Source: Bos javanicus (taxonomy: Eukaryota; Chordata; Mammalia; Artiodactyla; Bovidae). Taken from it: a DNA stretch of 64,000 bases. Below the pieces are notes generated by a model that made no database searches, was not told the DNA's origin, and worked only from the letters and a program-made list of their open reading frames with translations. Numbering within the stretch: the first letter of the stretch is position 1; the number at the start of each line of letters is the position of its first letter. Of this stretch, positions 28,345-40,093 are shown in pieces. The stretch spans positions 62,875,689 through 62,939,688 of the forward strand of contig NC_083881.1 in the NCBI RefSeq assembly GCF_032452875.1, in the 5' to 3' direction. Both the position numbers and the translations under genes were made by a program.

Positions 28345-28545
28345 ATTTCTACTGTGGGGGCCAATTCAGTGGGTACAAGGTGGTGTCTCAAAGTCATTAC
28401 AATTCCATTTTTTCCATCACCTATGAGTTCAAGCATCTCTTCACATCCAGGATAGCCAAGCAGGTGTCTCCTTACATAAACTGCCTACTCATGCCCTTTG
28501 TCCGTAATTTTATTCATTTCTCCAGGGAAACTTCAAGGCAAGACT
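28345..28545 (-). repeat. Ancient L1 (L1M-like) fragment
   Basis: Plus-strand text 'agttcaagcatctcttcaca' and 'actcatgccctttgtccgta' is the degraded antisense L1 ORF2 phrase seen in old mammalian L1. Confidence 0.5.
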
Positions 28546-28719
28546 ATGGATCTTCACATTTTAAATAAAGCACACACGTTTTAACATAGACGCTTGTGTG
28601 ATCACCATAGGAAAGTCACAGACCATGAACAAATAAGAAAAATATTGAAAAGCAGGCACAATATTTTCCACCCACTACAAACACATCTGTGTAGCCTTCA
28701 TTTTTCCTACCACAGTCTC

Positions 28720-29240
28720 TGTCTCCCTTTCTCCAAAATATGTAAATATTTTAAACAATATTGTAACAATTATTTTTTAATTTGCTTCTTTCCCCCTGTA
28801 ATACATCTTCAGCATCTTACCACGTCACTAAATAAAATTGTGGAAAATAGTCTTAATGTCTAAGTACTATTATATTGGATTAAGATAAAATGCTATAAAC
28901 TTTATTTTGCTCTTATTGATCCTATAAATGATGTCTAATACTTTGCTACCTTAAATAGCACTTCATCTAATTATCTTCATGGCAAAATAGCCATATATAC
29001 TTCACTTTTTCATTAATATATACTCTCAGAAGTGAAATTAATAGGTCAAAGGCAAAATATTTTCGAGGCTTATAATTCATTTTGTAAAATTGCTCCTGGA
29101 AAGGTTAAAACAGTTTATATTCACAATAACTGTATGACTTCCTGTTTCCTCAAACTGTCTCTTTCCAAGTTGGTATGCAAAGCAGGTTACATTATTTTAT
29201 TTGCAGTTCCTTGATTGCTAAAGAATAGAACAGTCTTCCA
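28720..29240 (-). repeat. Ancient L1 (L1M-like) fragment
   Basis: Degraded antisense L1: 'agaagtgaaattaataggtc', 'aaaattgctcctggaaagg', 'gacttcctgtttcctcaaac'. Relative to the fragment at 28345-28545 the order is not that of one continuous element, so the two are separate or rearranged pieces. Confidence 0.5.
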
Positions 29241-29892
29241 TTTGGCTTCTGGTTCTTTGTGTTTCTTTATATTCTTTCTCTTTGTTTTTAAATTTTACTC
29301 ATTTATTGTAACAGTTTATTGTTCTGTCTTTTGCTCATTTTTCTCTAAGGGAATTCAAATTTTCTTGATTTAAAGTAAATATTTAAAGTTAAGAGATAAA
29401 ACAGATAGCAAAGGAAAACCATTTTATATCCTAAAATTTTACAAGTCTTTATGACTATATTTCAGATAATTTTAAATGCAAACCTGTGTTTTCAGCAGGC
29501 CAGTTTCTTAAATTTTGAAATAAGAAAAGATCACTGAACTTAAATTGAGTTCCTTGATTCTTCATGCTATCTGTTTTAAAAAATAGTCTTACAATTTTGT
29601 TTTAAAATTTTAATAAGCCTCTTAAAAATTATCAATCAACCATAAATTTAAAAAACAAATACTATATCTAGCAATAAAGAGAAATAAATAAAAGTGCTTT
29701 GGTCCAGCACTTATTCTAGATCTTACAAGTTTTTATTTTTTCATACCTTCTCTACCTGAAAAATTTCTCCCCTAAAAAAATGTTAGCTTAGAAAAGTAAA
29801 GAATTTTAAAAACAAATGCAATACAAATACAAATAAAATGCGTGTTGGGCCCCCTAGTTTTGCCCAGGGGGTCTGCCAGTTTCTCTCCATCA
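29241..29892. other. Intron spacer, AT-rich
   Basis: Very AT-rich, with several TTTTAAAA-type stretches. Possibly more decayed L1, but I cannot support it. Confidence 0.35.
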
Positions 29893-30097
29893 TGCTCCCT
29901 TGTTGCTGTTGTTGCTGCAGAGTCACTAAGGCCTGTCCAACTCTAATGCAACCCCATGGCCCACCAGGCTCCTCTGTCCACGGGCAGAATACTGGGTTGC
30001 CATTTCCTTCTCCAGGGAACCTTCCCAACCCAGGGATCAAACCTGAGTCTCCTGCATTGCAGGTGAACTCTTTACCACTGAGCTGCCTGGGAATCCA
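29893..30097 (-). repeat. Bov-tA SINE
   Basis: Reverse Bov-tA preceded by a 'tgttgctgttgttgctg' tail. It ends 'gctgcctgggaatcc' and lacks a short segment after 'tccacgggcagaatac'. Confidence 0.9.
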
Positions 30098-30099
30098 AT

Positions 30100-30275
30100 T
30101 TCCCTTACTCAGTCCACAAATACATTGAATAAATATTTGCTCTGTGTTCCCTATATACCAGGCAGCATCCTTACACTTGAGATCAGCAGAAAACAAAATG
30201 AGGTCCCTGATCTCATGGTGCTTACAGTTCAGAAGGAGACAGAATATAATTAAGTAGATGAATAAATAAATGAAC
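30100..30275 (+). repeat. Ancient mammalian interspersed repeat trace
   Basis: Text order 'gaataaatatttgctctgtg', 'ataccaggcagcatcctt', 'tgatctcatggtgcttac' is that of a common old mammalian repeat also seen near 9500, 12500, 43070, 49340 and 62840. Family not assigned. Confidence 0.4.
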
Positions 30276-30308
30276 AACACAATTATGTTCAATATGCTTC
30301 AAAGAAAA

Positions 30309-30525
30309 GGCGGTGGCGGCGGGGGGGGGCCTTCCCTGGTGGCTCAGCTGGTAAAGATTCCATCTGCAATCTGGGAGACCTGGGTTTGATCTCTGGATTG
30401 GGGAGATCCCCTGGAGAAGGGGATGGCTACCCACTCCAGTATTCTAAACTGGAAAATTCCATGGATTACAGTCCATGGGGTCACAAAGAGTTGAACATGA
30501 CTGTGCGACTTTCACTTTCACTTTA
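30309..30525 (+). repeat. Bov-tA SINE beside a G-rich run
   Basis: The Bov-tA starts at about 30329 right after 'ggcggtggcggcgggggggggg' type low-complexity DNA. It ends 'gactttcactttcacttt'. An inner segment after 'attctaaactgg' is shortened. Confidence 0.9.
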
Positions 30526-31084
30526 TGCCAAAAACAAGACTGGCAAGGCTACCTTTTACGAGGTGGTTATATTATTTACCCATTTCCTTCATACCACACA
30601 TCAATATTTTGTTTTATTTATCACTATCATTTCTCATTAGCTACACATGTATATGAAGGCAAGGAACTTGTCATTAATAATGCTGCCTTCTCGGTGTTTG
30701 ACATTATTCAGATGATATTCATTCCATAAAATTTTTGAGTAAAAAATGAATAATGGCTCCATGAATAGTCTAACAAAAAACAAAACTAAGACACCAGAGT
30801 CACACACTCCCGTTTGACCTTATACAAGAAATACCTGTTCTTCTTGACTCCCTTTGTTGTTCGTCTCTAAGCCATTCACCTGTAGATGGCAAAACAGCCC
30901 TGCTATCACACGGTGACTGTCAAAGTCTTCTACATCATACACCCTGATACTGCTTTGTCCACACGCATGTTAGTCCAATAAACAGAACGCTAACGGATGT
31001 GTCTCCTGTTTCTGAAAACTGTCTTAATGTCCTCTGATGAGTGTTGCTGGCTTAAGGGTTCATGATCCTTGGTGTAGGAATAAA
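30526..31084. other. Intron spacer, nothing recognised
   Basis: Unique intronic DNA between SINEs. Confidence 0.4.
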
Positions 31085-31290
31085 ACTCCCTAGTGGCTCA
31101 GAGGTTAAAGCGTCTGCCTCCAATGCAGGAGACCCGTGTTCGATCCCTGGGTCGGGAAGATTCCCTGGAGAAGGAAATGGCAACCCACTCCAGTATTCTT
31201 GCCTGGAGAATCTCACGGACGGAGGAGCCTGGTAGGCTGCAGTCCACGGGGTCACAAAGAGTCGGATACGACTAAGCGACTTCACTTTCA
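31085..31290 (+). repeat. Bov-tA SINE (first of a pair)
   Basis: Full Bov-tA with 'gtgttcgatccctgggtc' and the tail 'gacttcactttcac'. Only about 20 bases separate it from the next copy in the same orientation. Confidence 0.94.
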
Positions 31291-31310
31291 CATTCAACCT
31301 GTTTTTAGGG

Positions 31311-31521
31311 GGGCTTCCCAGGTGGCTCAGTGGTAAAGAATCCACCTGCCAATGCAGGAGACGCAGGTTCAATCCCTGGGTCAGGAAGATCCCCTGGAGA
31401 AGGAAATGGCAACCCACTCCAGTATTCTTGCCTGGCAAACCCCATGGGCAGAGCAGCCTGGCAGGCTACAGTCCACGGGGTCACAAAGAGTCAGACATGA
31501 CTTAGTGACTAAACAACAACA
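31311..31521 (+). repeat. Bov-tA SINE (second of a pair) with target duplication
   Basis: Full Bov-tA from 'gggcttcccaggtggctcag' to 'agtgactaaacaacaac'. The octamer aacctgtt is at 31296-31303 and 31522-31529, so this copy inserted independently beside its neighbour. Confidence 0.93.
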
Positions 31522-31629
31522 AACCTGTTGTTACATCTTCCTGAATTTATTTCCTCAAGAAAGTTTCCAGAACCTAAGTTTTATAAATGTTGGTAGCTGC
31601 AAACAGTAAAAGGGAGTGTCATGAGCTAG

Positions 31630-32090
31630 TGTCATGAGTTTATATTCCTAGAGCTGCCATAACAAATAGCACAAACTTGGAAGTTTAAAACCATAGAAAC
31701 ATATTCTCTCATAGTTCTGGGGCCAGACGTTCCAAAGGAAGTGTTGGCAGGGCTGGAACCTTCTGAAGGTTCCTAGCTCTCCTGGCTTCTGGCGGTTGCT
31801 GGCAATGCTTGGCATCCCTGGACTTGCAGACCCAGCATTCTAAGCTGCCTCCGTCTGCATGTCGTGTTCTCTTCTGTGTTTCTGTGTCTCTTCTCCCTTT
31901 TTCTTCTCTTCTGAGGATTTGGCATTGGATTTAAGGCCCACCATAATCCAGGATGATCTCATCTAGAGATACTTAACTTACTATATCTGCAAAGACCTTT
32001 TTCCCCAACAAGGTCATATTTACAGGATCTAGTACTTAGGATATGAACATATAATTTTTGAGAGAGTTATCATCAACCTCTGTATCTGCG
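31630..32090 (+). repeat. Ancient mammalian interspersed repeat
   Basis: Text 'agagctgccataacaaat', 'ctctcatagttctgggg', 'ggatttaaggcccaccata' and 'caacaaggtcatatttacag' follows a well-known mammal-wide repeat whose family name I do not recall with certainty. Confidence 0.55.
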
Positions 32091-32206
32091 ATTCCCTCCT
32101 ATGATTGGAAGTCCTATGATTTGAATGCATGGCTTGTTCTTGTATGAGAGCCACTGTAGCTAAAGAGTCATCACACTTTCTTTTAAAGCATTTCATGGTG
32201 AACATA

Positions 32207-34460
32207 TAGGCATGTCTCAGAGATTTTGTGGGGTTTGGCTCCAGAGAGCCTCAATAGAGCAAATACTGAAATAAAGGTAATCACATCAATATTTTGGTTT
32301 CCTAGTGTATATAAAAATATTTACTCTGTAGTCTATTAAGCACACAATAGCATTATGCCTAAAAAACAATGTATATACCTTAATTCAAAAAACTTTATTG
32401 CTAAAAATGCTAACCATCATCTGACCCTTCAGTGAGTCATAATCTTTTTTTGAGTTTTTTTTTAATCTTTTTTGCAGGTGGAGCATCTTGCCTGGAGTTG
32501 ATGGCTGCTGACTGATCAGAGTGGTAGTTGCTGAAGGGTGGGGTGCTTGTGGCAATTTCTTAAAATGAGACAATTCCTTAAAATGAGCTGAACTGATTTT
32601 TTTTAAAAAATGACTTCTCTGTAGCGTGCAATGCTGTGCTGCAGAGCACAATGCTCTGTGCCATTCTGCCCACAACAGAACTTCTTTGGAGACTGGAGTT
32701 AATCCTCTCAAGCCCTCCTGCTGCTTTATTAACTGAGTTTTTATGATAGTCTAAGTCTTTGTTATGATTTCAACAGTTTTCACAACATCGTAACCAGGAG
32801 CAGATTCTATCTTAAGAAACCACATACTTTGCTCACCCATAAGAAGCGACTACACATTCATGAAAGTTTTCTCATGAGATTGCAGCAATTCAGTCACATC
32901 TGCAGGCTCCACTTCTAGTTCTCTTGCAATTTCCACCACATCTGCAGTTACTTCTTCCACTGAATCTTAAACCCCTCAAAGTATCCCATGAAGACTGGAA
33001 TCAATGTCTTCCCAACTCGTGTTAATGTTGATATTTTGACCTCTTTCCACAAACCACATTCTTAAAGCATCTAGAATGGTGAATCCTTTCCAGAAGGTCA
33101 TCAATCTTGACAGATTCATCAAAGGAATCACTATCTATGGCAGCTATTGTCTTAAAAATGTATTTATTAAATAATAAGATTGGAAAGTTGAAACTACTCT
33201 TTGATCCATGGACTATAGAATGGATGTTGGGTTAGTAGACATGAAAATAACAATAATCTTGTGGTACCTCTCAATCCTTGCTCTCAGGTGATCAGATGCA
33301 TCATCAATGGACAATAATAATATTTGGAAAGAAATCTTTTTTTCTTAACAGCAGGTTCCAACAGTGGGCTTAAAATATTCAATAAACCATGTCATAAACA
33401 CATGTGTGGTCATCCAGGCTTCGTTGTTGCATTTATAGCTATGCAGGTCCTAGATGGCATTTTCTTTTGATCTACATTGATAATTGGGGGCTTCCCTAAT
33501 AGCTCAGTTAGTAAAGAATCCGCCTGCAATGCAGGAGACCCCGGTTCAATTCCTGGGTCAGGAAGATCCTCTGGAGAAGAGATAGGCTACCCACTCCAGT
33601 ATTCTTGGGCTTCCCTTGTGGCTCAGCTGGTAAAGAATCCACCTGCAATGCGGGAGACCTGGGTTTGATCCCTGGGTTGAGAAGATCCCCTGGAGAAGGG
33701 AAAGGCTACCCGCTTCAGTATTCTGGCTGGAGAATTCCATGGACTGTAAAGTCCATGGGGTCGCAAAGAGTCGGACACGACTGAGCCACTTTCACTTCAT
33801 GTAGCCACCTTCATGAATTATCTTAGCTAGATCTTCTGGATAACTTGCTGCAGCTTCTACATCAGCACTGGCTGCTTCACCTTGCAATTTTATAAGTTAA
33901 TGAGACGACACCTTTTCTTAAACCTCATACACTGACTTCTGCTAGCTTAAAACTCTTATTCCCTAGCTTTCTCACCTCTCTCAGCTGTTGTAGAATGGAA
34001 GAGAGTCAGGGCTTTGCTCTGGATTGGGTTTTGGCTTACAGAAATGTCGTGGCTGTTTTGATTTTCTACCCAGAGCAGTAAAACTTTCTCCATGTCAGCA
34101 ATAGGCTGTTTTGTTTTCTTATCATTTGTGTGTCCACTGGATTAGCACTTTTAATTTTTGTCAAGAACTTTTCCTTTGCATTCACAACCTGGCTAACTGC
34201 TTGGAGCAAGAGACCTAGCTTTTGGCCTCTCTTGGCTTTTGCCATGCTTTCCTCACTAAGCTTAACGATTTCCAGCTGTTGATTTAAAGTGAGAGATGTG
34301 ATTCTCTTGGTAAAGGTCACACTGCACTTGAAAATGTGTGGATTATTTTCAAATATCTTTGATAATTTGTTTCTAACATAATTACCTTTTGATAATTCTA
34401 ACACAGTGATAAGAGAACAGACTCTGTATGCTTTCAATACCTTTAAACCATGAAATTTTT
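32207..34460 (-). mobile_element. Tigger1-like (pogo/mariner) DNA transposon relic with broken transposase
   Basis: The left end 'taggcatgtctcagagat' matches the Tigger1 terminal inverted repeat. The minus strand then carries transposase pieces in order. The C-terminal part (near 32462-32570) reads LPQAPHPSATTTLISQQPST. The N-terminal DNA-binding part (about 34330-34100) reads LTLNQQLEIVKLSEESMAK and QAVSQVVNAKEKFL. Frameshifts and stops separate the pieces, and a SINE pair is inserted at 33487-33799. No matching right-hand inverted repeat is seen, so the 5' end seems lost. An inactive DNA transposon of the Tc1/mariner superfamily. Confidence 0.9.
33487..33799 (+). repeat. Tandem Bov-tA pair inserted in the Tigger relic
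   Basis: A truncated copy (33487-33606, stopping at 'actccagtattcttg') is followed directly by a fuller one (33607-33799, ending 'cgactgagccactttcac'). Together they split the transposase relic inside the region encoding its QIFNVDE-like stretch. Confidence 0.92.
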
Positions 34461-34479
34461 GCACCCTGTTTTATGTCCC

Positions 34480-34780
34480 TGGATACGCTCCAGTGTCTCC
34501 TAGTTTATAGTCTATGAGAACTTGGATAGATGTATATCCTACTGTTGTATGAAAATTGTGTAAGCCTTAACTATGTTTATGTTGACTTGGTTCATGGTGC
34601 TTTTCAGGTCTACTATATCCTTCTACTTTTCTGTATATTCATTCTATTAATTTTTGAGAGTTTGATATTGAAACTCCAACTAAAATTCTAATTTACTACC
34701 TAAAAGTAATTGTAATATATAGTGGAACTATATGTAATTTTGTTCTGTATTTTCTGTAAATGCATTATCATACTTTCATA
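34480..34780 (-). repeat. Possible ancient L1 fragment
   Basis: Plus-strand text 'tgttgacttggttcatggtg' and 'tttgatattgaaactccaac' resembles antisense L1 ORF2. Weak. Confidence 0.4.
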
Positions 34781-35854
34781 ATTTAAAAAATAAAAAAAAG
34801 AATTTTGAAAAAAAGAAAAAGAAAGTGAGAGAGGTAAGTCTTGTTCTTTCACTTGAACACTTAGAGACCATTGTTGGGGTTATTAATTGGCCTAATTTCA
34901 ATATTGTCTCTCCAGGCACAGGAGGGCCTGAGGAAAAGGAGAGATGGGGGAATGGCTTGTTGGTGGAGAAATCATAACACGTACATTTATCAATTAAGCT
35001 TGCCATGGTATACGGATGTGGTTTGTGATGTCCCAAAACAATTACAATAGCAACGTCAAAGATCACTGATCACAGACCATCATATCAAATACAACAATAA
35101 TGAAGAAGTTTGAAATATGGAGAAATTACCAAAATGTGACACAGGCAGATGCTGCTGGGAAAATGGTGCCAACAGACTTGTTCCATGCAGGGTTGCCACA
35201 AACATCCAATTTTTAAAAAAGCATTATCTGTAAAGCACCATAAACTGAAGCCCAGTAAAAAAACACTTTGTATTACATTTTGAATGGACTTTGTTTCCTA
35301 AAAAAGATGACGAGGCAACACACAAGCTACATGTTTTGTACACTAGTTTGTAAATATCTATAGAATATAAACATCTACTTGATCAGCATGGAGATATAAA
35401 TATGGCTTAGATGTTTCCCAAAACTGGCATAATGGAACAAAACTACAAGTGGCTAAAACAGGTTTCTAAAAAAAAAAAATGTATGTCAATTGCATCTGAG
35501 TTAAGAAGGTACTTCTTATTAATCTTAGTGATTTACACACAAAGGGATAACCCTAAAGTACACAACCAGCTCAAAGCATCAAAAAGAACAAAACCATGGA
35601 AAGAAGAAATGAGAATCTAATGAAATAAGGGTGAAGTTGATCTCATGTTAATGTCATGTCTGGTGATAGAGTCAAACTTTCCAGGGTCTGTTCTCAGGTT
35701 GGGTGTGTCCTTGAAATGTTAAAGTGAAGCATATGGGAACACACAGCCATGAAGATTCTCTAGAGCCTGTTAGGATAGCCTCCAAAGACATAGACTGATA
35801 GTTTCTGGATTCTCATGGTTGGTAGCCTTGGGCAGATGTTCTGTTATAGTTACT
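34781..35854. other. Intron 7, nothing recognised
   Basis: Contains A-rich stretches at 34783-34830 and 35467-35479. No exon. Confidence 0.4.
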
Positions 35855-36040
35855 CTCGAGTGCTGGGGTGCATCAGAATCACCGGGAAAACTTTGGTAAA
35901 ATGGAGACAACTGAGCCAACTCCCAGAGATTTTCATTCAGTAGGTCTGGGATGTGGCAAAGAATCTGCCTTTTTAATAAGGTCCCAGGCAGGGCTGATGC
36001 TGCTGGTCTGGAGACCAGACTGGGTAGCATAGATCTATGG
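35855..36040. mobile_element. MER5A-like hAT miniature element
   Basis: 'ggtgcatcagaatcaccggg' then 'attcagtaggtctgggat' and 'tttttaataaggtcccagg' match the order of MER5A-type nonautonomous hAT elements. Diverged; ends not fixed. Confidence 0.55.
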
Positions 36041-36399
36041 CAAATTGAAATGACTGAATCCTTTTTGTGCATTCAATTTATTTCACATATAGGCTTAGAA
36101 AGCACTCCATCTACAGTGATGTCCCACATCAATTATCCATGATGTCCATGAGACAGACTGTCTTCATCCTCAAGTCTCCCCTCTTAGGTAAATGCCAGCA
36201 CCACGTACAGGAGGACCAGGCAGCTACCTACATGGTAAGACCTGGGGACCACCTGCTCCAAGACCTCTACTTATTCTCTGGCCTGGAATCCCATCCTAGG
36301 ACTCTCTTTGGGAACGGACACTGTCATCTCCTGACATGAAAATGAAGTGCTCTAGGGACACTAATACCTGCCATAAAGTGAGCTCTTACCAAATGCCAA

Positions 36400-36575
36400 A
36401 CCTTCTCCTGACACAGCCTCCTCTAAGCCTCACCATGGCTCCAGGAGGTAGGTATCAGCACGCCCTTCTAAAGAGAAGTTAAGCTGCTTGTGCAAAGCAA
36501 CATGGCTGGTGACAAAACAACCTGTGATTTGAATCTAGGTCTGTTTAGTGCCAAAGGCCACAGTTTTAACCACTA
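36400..36575 (-). repeat. MIR SINE
   Basis: Antisense MIR order: 'ggaggtaggtatcagca', 'aagagaagttaagctgctt', 'tgatttgaatctaggtctg', 'cagttttaaccactac'. Confidence 0.65.
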
Positions 36576-36890
36576 CCTGCATTTATCTTGTAAGTTTATC
36601 TTGCAAATTAAACAATAAATGGCCACCAGACATTAACATCTTACAGAGAAAAATCATAGCATAGCCTATGTGGAAACTAGCGGGTAGAGAAGTGCCGGAG
36701 GAATGGAAGTTTGATGAGGAGGAGAGTCTGGACATTTTTGGACCACTGCAAATGCCTGAGCAAACCAGGGCAAAGTTAGGGGTGTTGCAGTGAAGAGGAA
36801 GCAAAGAACACATCTCCATACCCTGCAGACACTGGGAGGATGGAAAGAAAGCTCACAAATTAGCCCTTCTAAGAAAGCAACGGAGGTGTG

Positions 36891-37090
36891 TGCTTAGTTG
36901 CTCAGCTGTGTCCGACTCTTTGTGACTGCAAGGAGTGTAGCCCGCCAGGCTCCTCTGTCCATGGAATTCTCCAGGCAAGAATACTGGAGTGGGTTGCCAT
37001 GCCCTCCTCCAGGGGTTCTTCCCAACCCAGGGGTTGAACCCAGGTCTCCCACATTGCAGGTGGATTCTTTACCATCTGAGCCACCAGGGT
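36891..37090 (-). repeat. Bov-tA SINE
   Basis: Reverse Bov-tA from 'tgcttagttgctcagctg' to 'catctgagccaccaggg'. Confidence 0.93.
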
Positions 37091-37310
37091 GGAGATGACA
37101 AACTTCACACTATTATCAGCAAAGGACCGCTAGACAAGCATGGATATGCAATACTTTCCATGTTTTTGGGAGTTATATTCTGTGCTGATATTATAGGATC
37201 CACTCTATTTTAATTGCTATGGAAAGCAGGCCAATGAATTCATTTGTTATACCCTTTTTATTTTTTTGCATATGAATATTGGTCTGTTAAAAGGTCTTTA
37301 TTTTTTCATT

Positions 37311-37498
37311 TAAAAAAATATTTATTTATTCATTTGACTGTTCTGGGTCTTTAGTCGTAGCAGCAGGATTCTTTAGCTGTGGCATGCAAACTCATAGTTG
37401 TGGAAAGTGGGCTCTAGTTCCCTGACCAGGCCCCCTGAACGTAGGCCCTCTGCTTTGGGAGCAAGGAGTCTTAACCACTGAACCACCAAGGAAGTCCC
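37311..37498 (-). repeat. CHR-type SINE (cetartiodactyl)
   Basis: Antisense of the CHR family. It starts with the A/T tail 'aaaaaatatttatttattc' and has 'gtggaaagtgggctctagtt', 'ttccctgaccaggccccctg', 'agtcttaaccactgaacc' and the end 'ccaaggaagtccc'. Confidence 0.85.
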
Positions 37499-38519
37499 AA
37501 AAGGTCTTTAAATTCAGACTTTTGTTGTTTTCTTCAAACTGATTGTATGTGTAAGTGTGATTCTGGAATGCTGTCAAAGAAACTAGTAACTCCTTTACCT
37601 TAATTAAGTTCACATGCTTGGTAAATTATAACTACTCCTTATTATTTTTGTATATATTGTTGGAGATTAAAAGAAGTGGTATAATTAATGCAAAAAATTG
37701 CTTCTCTTTTGAAAGGTGTGGATTCTGCCTGGACTGGTGCAATAATGAAGCCAGAATGCTGAGAATGGCTCAAGGCACTAGTACCAACTCAGTGTGCAGC
37801 ATCACAGCCCAGGAAGATGCTTCTTTTGAAAAGCCAAGGACCTGTGGTAGTTTATGCATTTTATGCATTTGGGGTCAGGATGCTACAAAGAGTCCATTTA
37901 TACGGTGGTGCTCAAAGCACAGAGAGAAAAACCACTGGCAGGGGAGATACCTAGACCTGAATTAAATTTATCCTCCTCTCACCAAAGCCTGAGACCGCCA
38001 GTGAATTACTGCACTTGTATTTCCTCAGCCATTAAAGAGAGACAATGTCTAAGAGAACAGACCCTACTGGTCCTGTAGTCGGTGACAGAAACAACGCTGG
38101 TCCCCACTTTCCCCCATCCCTTCTGTCCTCAAACATCTGTGTCCCTCTATCTGCAATGACAAATGGGATCAGTTCAAATTCCGGAAACAGTCAAGGGTCA
38201 TTCTAAAAGTATTCACTCTGACTTGAAATATGAAAAATAAATAAACCCTAGTTGAAGTAGGTTCTGAGATTTTTTTTTTTTTCTGTTTTCAAAACTAAAG
38301 AATCAGCTTCTTAAAATCTGAATGACTCACAAGAACTCTGAGTTCATGATTTCCTTTATATATTTTTACCAAATCAGAGGTGACCTGGGTTTCCTTAAGG
38401 GTGTTGACACTTGAGCTGATTTTTAGAGGCACTAAATGTATTTCCATCACTGGGTCCTGAGCAAACAGTTAGGAACAACCACCAGTCTCTGAGAGCTGAG
38501 TGTGTACTAAATACACATA
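37499..38519. other. Intron 7, nothing recognised
   Basis: A T-run lies at 38270-38282. Plus-strand frames at 37618-37965 have no splice context. Nothing supported. Confidence 0.4.
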
Positions 38520-38680
38520 CTTCATGAACACAACCTCAAATAATTCTGATCAGTAGCTTTTAAAAATTATTCCTACTAGGTATAGTGGGCAAACGCATCG
38601 AGTACCTCCCCTCCCTGGCAGTCACTTAGTTCTGAAAGGGACAAGCTGGGATTGAAACCTAAGAAGTTCTGTAATATATA
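38520..38680 (-). repeat. Possible MIR SINE
   Basis: 'acctcaaataattctgatc', 'agtcacttagttctgaaagg' and 'agctgggattgaaaccta' follow antisense MIR loosely. Confidence 0.45.
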
Positions 38681-39039
38681 AGCTTTACAATGAGCACCTT
38701 TCCATACATAATCCAGAACAAAAGGGGCTGACATTATGAAAACAAAATTTGTGACTCATAGAATTGTGACTGGTGTAGAGTGACTCTTTGGCACTATTAA
38801 AGCTGGAGTTATTAATATTGTTATGATATTTACTCTCCATATATCATTTAAGATAAACTCTTTCTTAGAGTTTTCCCATTAGGAGAAGCCTAATATTTTA
38901 TTTGTTTGACTCACCCTTCTATTTCTAGAGAAAGAATTATACAGGCCTGTGAGATAGCTTTCAATTGCACTTAACATAAACTTAGAATAAGAAAAGCATT
39001 GACACTGTAACCCGTTGCTGCATTCCAGATAGGCTAGTA

Positions 39040-39125
39040 TTGAGTTGGCCAAAAAGTTCGTTCAGGTTTACATCAGCCAGAGAAATGGTACGGAAAAACC
39101 CAAATGAACTTTTTGGCCAACCCCA
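39040..39125. mobile_element. Mariner-type miniature element, palindromic
   Basis: Near-perfect inverted ends: 'gttggccaaaaagttcgttc' on the left and 'atgaactttttggccaac' on the right, about 86 bp in all, flanked by TA at 39038-39039 and 39126-39127. This is the typical outline of a bovine mariner deletion derivative. It has no coding sequence. Confidence 0.85.
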
Positions 39126-39186
39126 TACTTTTATTCTGTTTGATTTCATTGCTTAAGAATGCTGGTCCTGAAGACCTAAATAGCTG

Positions 39187-40016
39187 TTTCTCCAGGGAAG
39201 ACATATAGATGGCCAACAGACACACGAAAAGATGCTCAGTATCACTAATTATTCAAGAAATGCAAATCAAAACTACAAGGAGGTATCACACCAGCCAGAA
39301 TGGCCGCATGAAAAAGTCCACAAATAACAAATACTGGAGAGGATGTGCTGAAAGGTACCTGTGATCCACCAATCTCACTTCTGGGTGTATATCCAGGCAA
39401 AACTATAATTCAAAAAGATACATACACCCCTATGTTCAGTGTAGCACTATTTACAACAGCCAGAACGTGCAAACCATCTAAATATCCATCAGCAGATGAA
39501 TGGGTAAAAAAAATGTGATGTTTATACATCAATGGAATATTAGTCATAAAAAAGAATGAAATAATGCCATTTACAGTTACATGTTATGGACCTAGAGATG
39601 ATCATACTAATCAAGGTAAGTCAGAAAGAGAAAGACAAATACTATGTGATATCACTTATATGTATCTGAAATAAGACACAAATGAACTTATCTACAAAAC
39701 AAAAATGGACTCACAGATACAGAGAACAAACTATAGAGAACAAACTTCCCAAGGCGGAGGGGGCTGGGGAGGGGAAGGGTTGGGAGTTTGGGATTAGCAG
39801 ATGCAAACTAGTATATACAAAACAGATAAACAACAAGGTCCTATTGTATAGCACAGGGAACCATATTCAATATCCTGGGCAGCCATTCCCTTCTCCAGGG
39901 AATCTTCCCAACCCAGGGATCAAACCCAGGTCTCCTGCATTGCAGGCAGATTCTTTACCATCTGAGCCAACAGGGAAGCCCAGCATACCATAATGGGAAA
40001 ACAGGGAAAAAGAATG
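39187..40016 (+). repeat. L1 LINE 3' end split by a SINE
   Basis: The L1 ORF2 C-terminal region and 3' UTR: 'gaaatgcaaatcaaaactac', 'acaacagccagaacgtgc', 'tatgtgatatcacttata', 'acaaggtcctattgtatag'. A truncated Bov-tA in reverse occupies 39878-39980; 'ataccataatgggaaaa' after it looks like the continuation of the L1 tail. Confidence 0.88.
39878..39980 (-). repeat. Truncated Bov-tA SINE
   Basis: Only the tRNA-like half, from 'ccattcccttctccagg' to 'caacagggaagccc', inserted into the L1 tail. Confidence 0.9.
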
Positions 40017-40093
40017 CTGGTCTTGACCCATAAAACTTGACTTCAGATTGAAAGTAGGTCACATTCTGTTTGTAGGCACACATACACATATGT

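Noticed and set aside
29783..30292. 169-codon minus-strand frame
   Set aside because: Its middle is Bov-tA SINE translated in sense (GNGNPVFCPW type), with AT-rich flanks. Not a gene.
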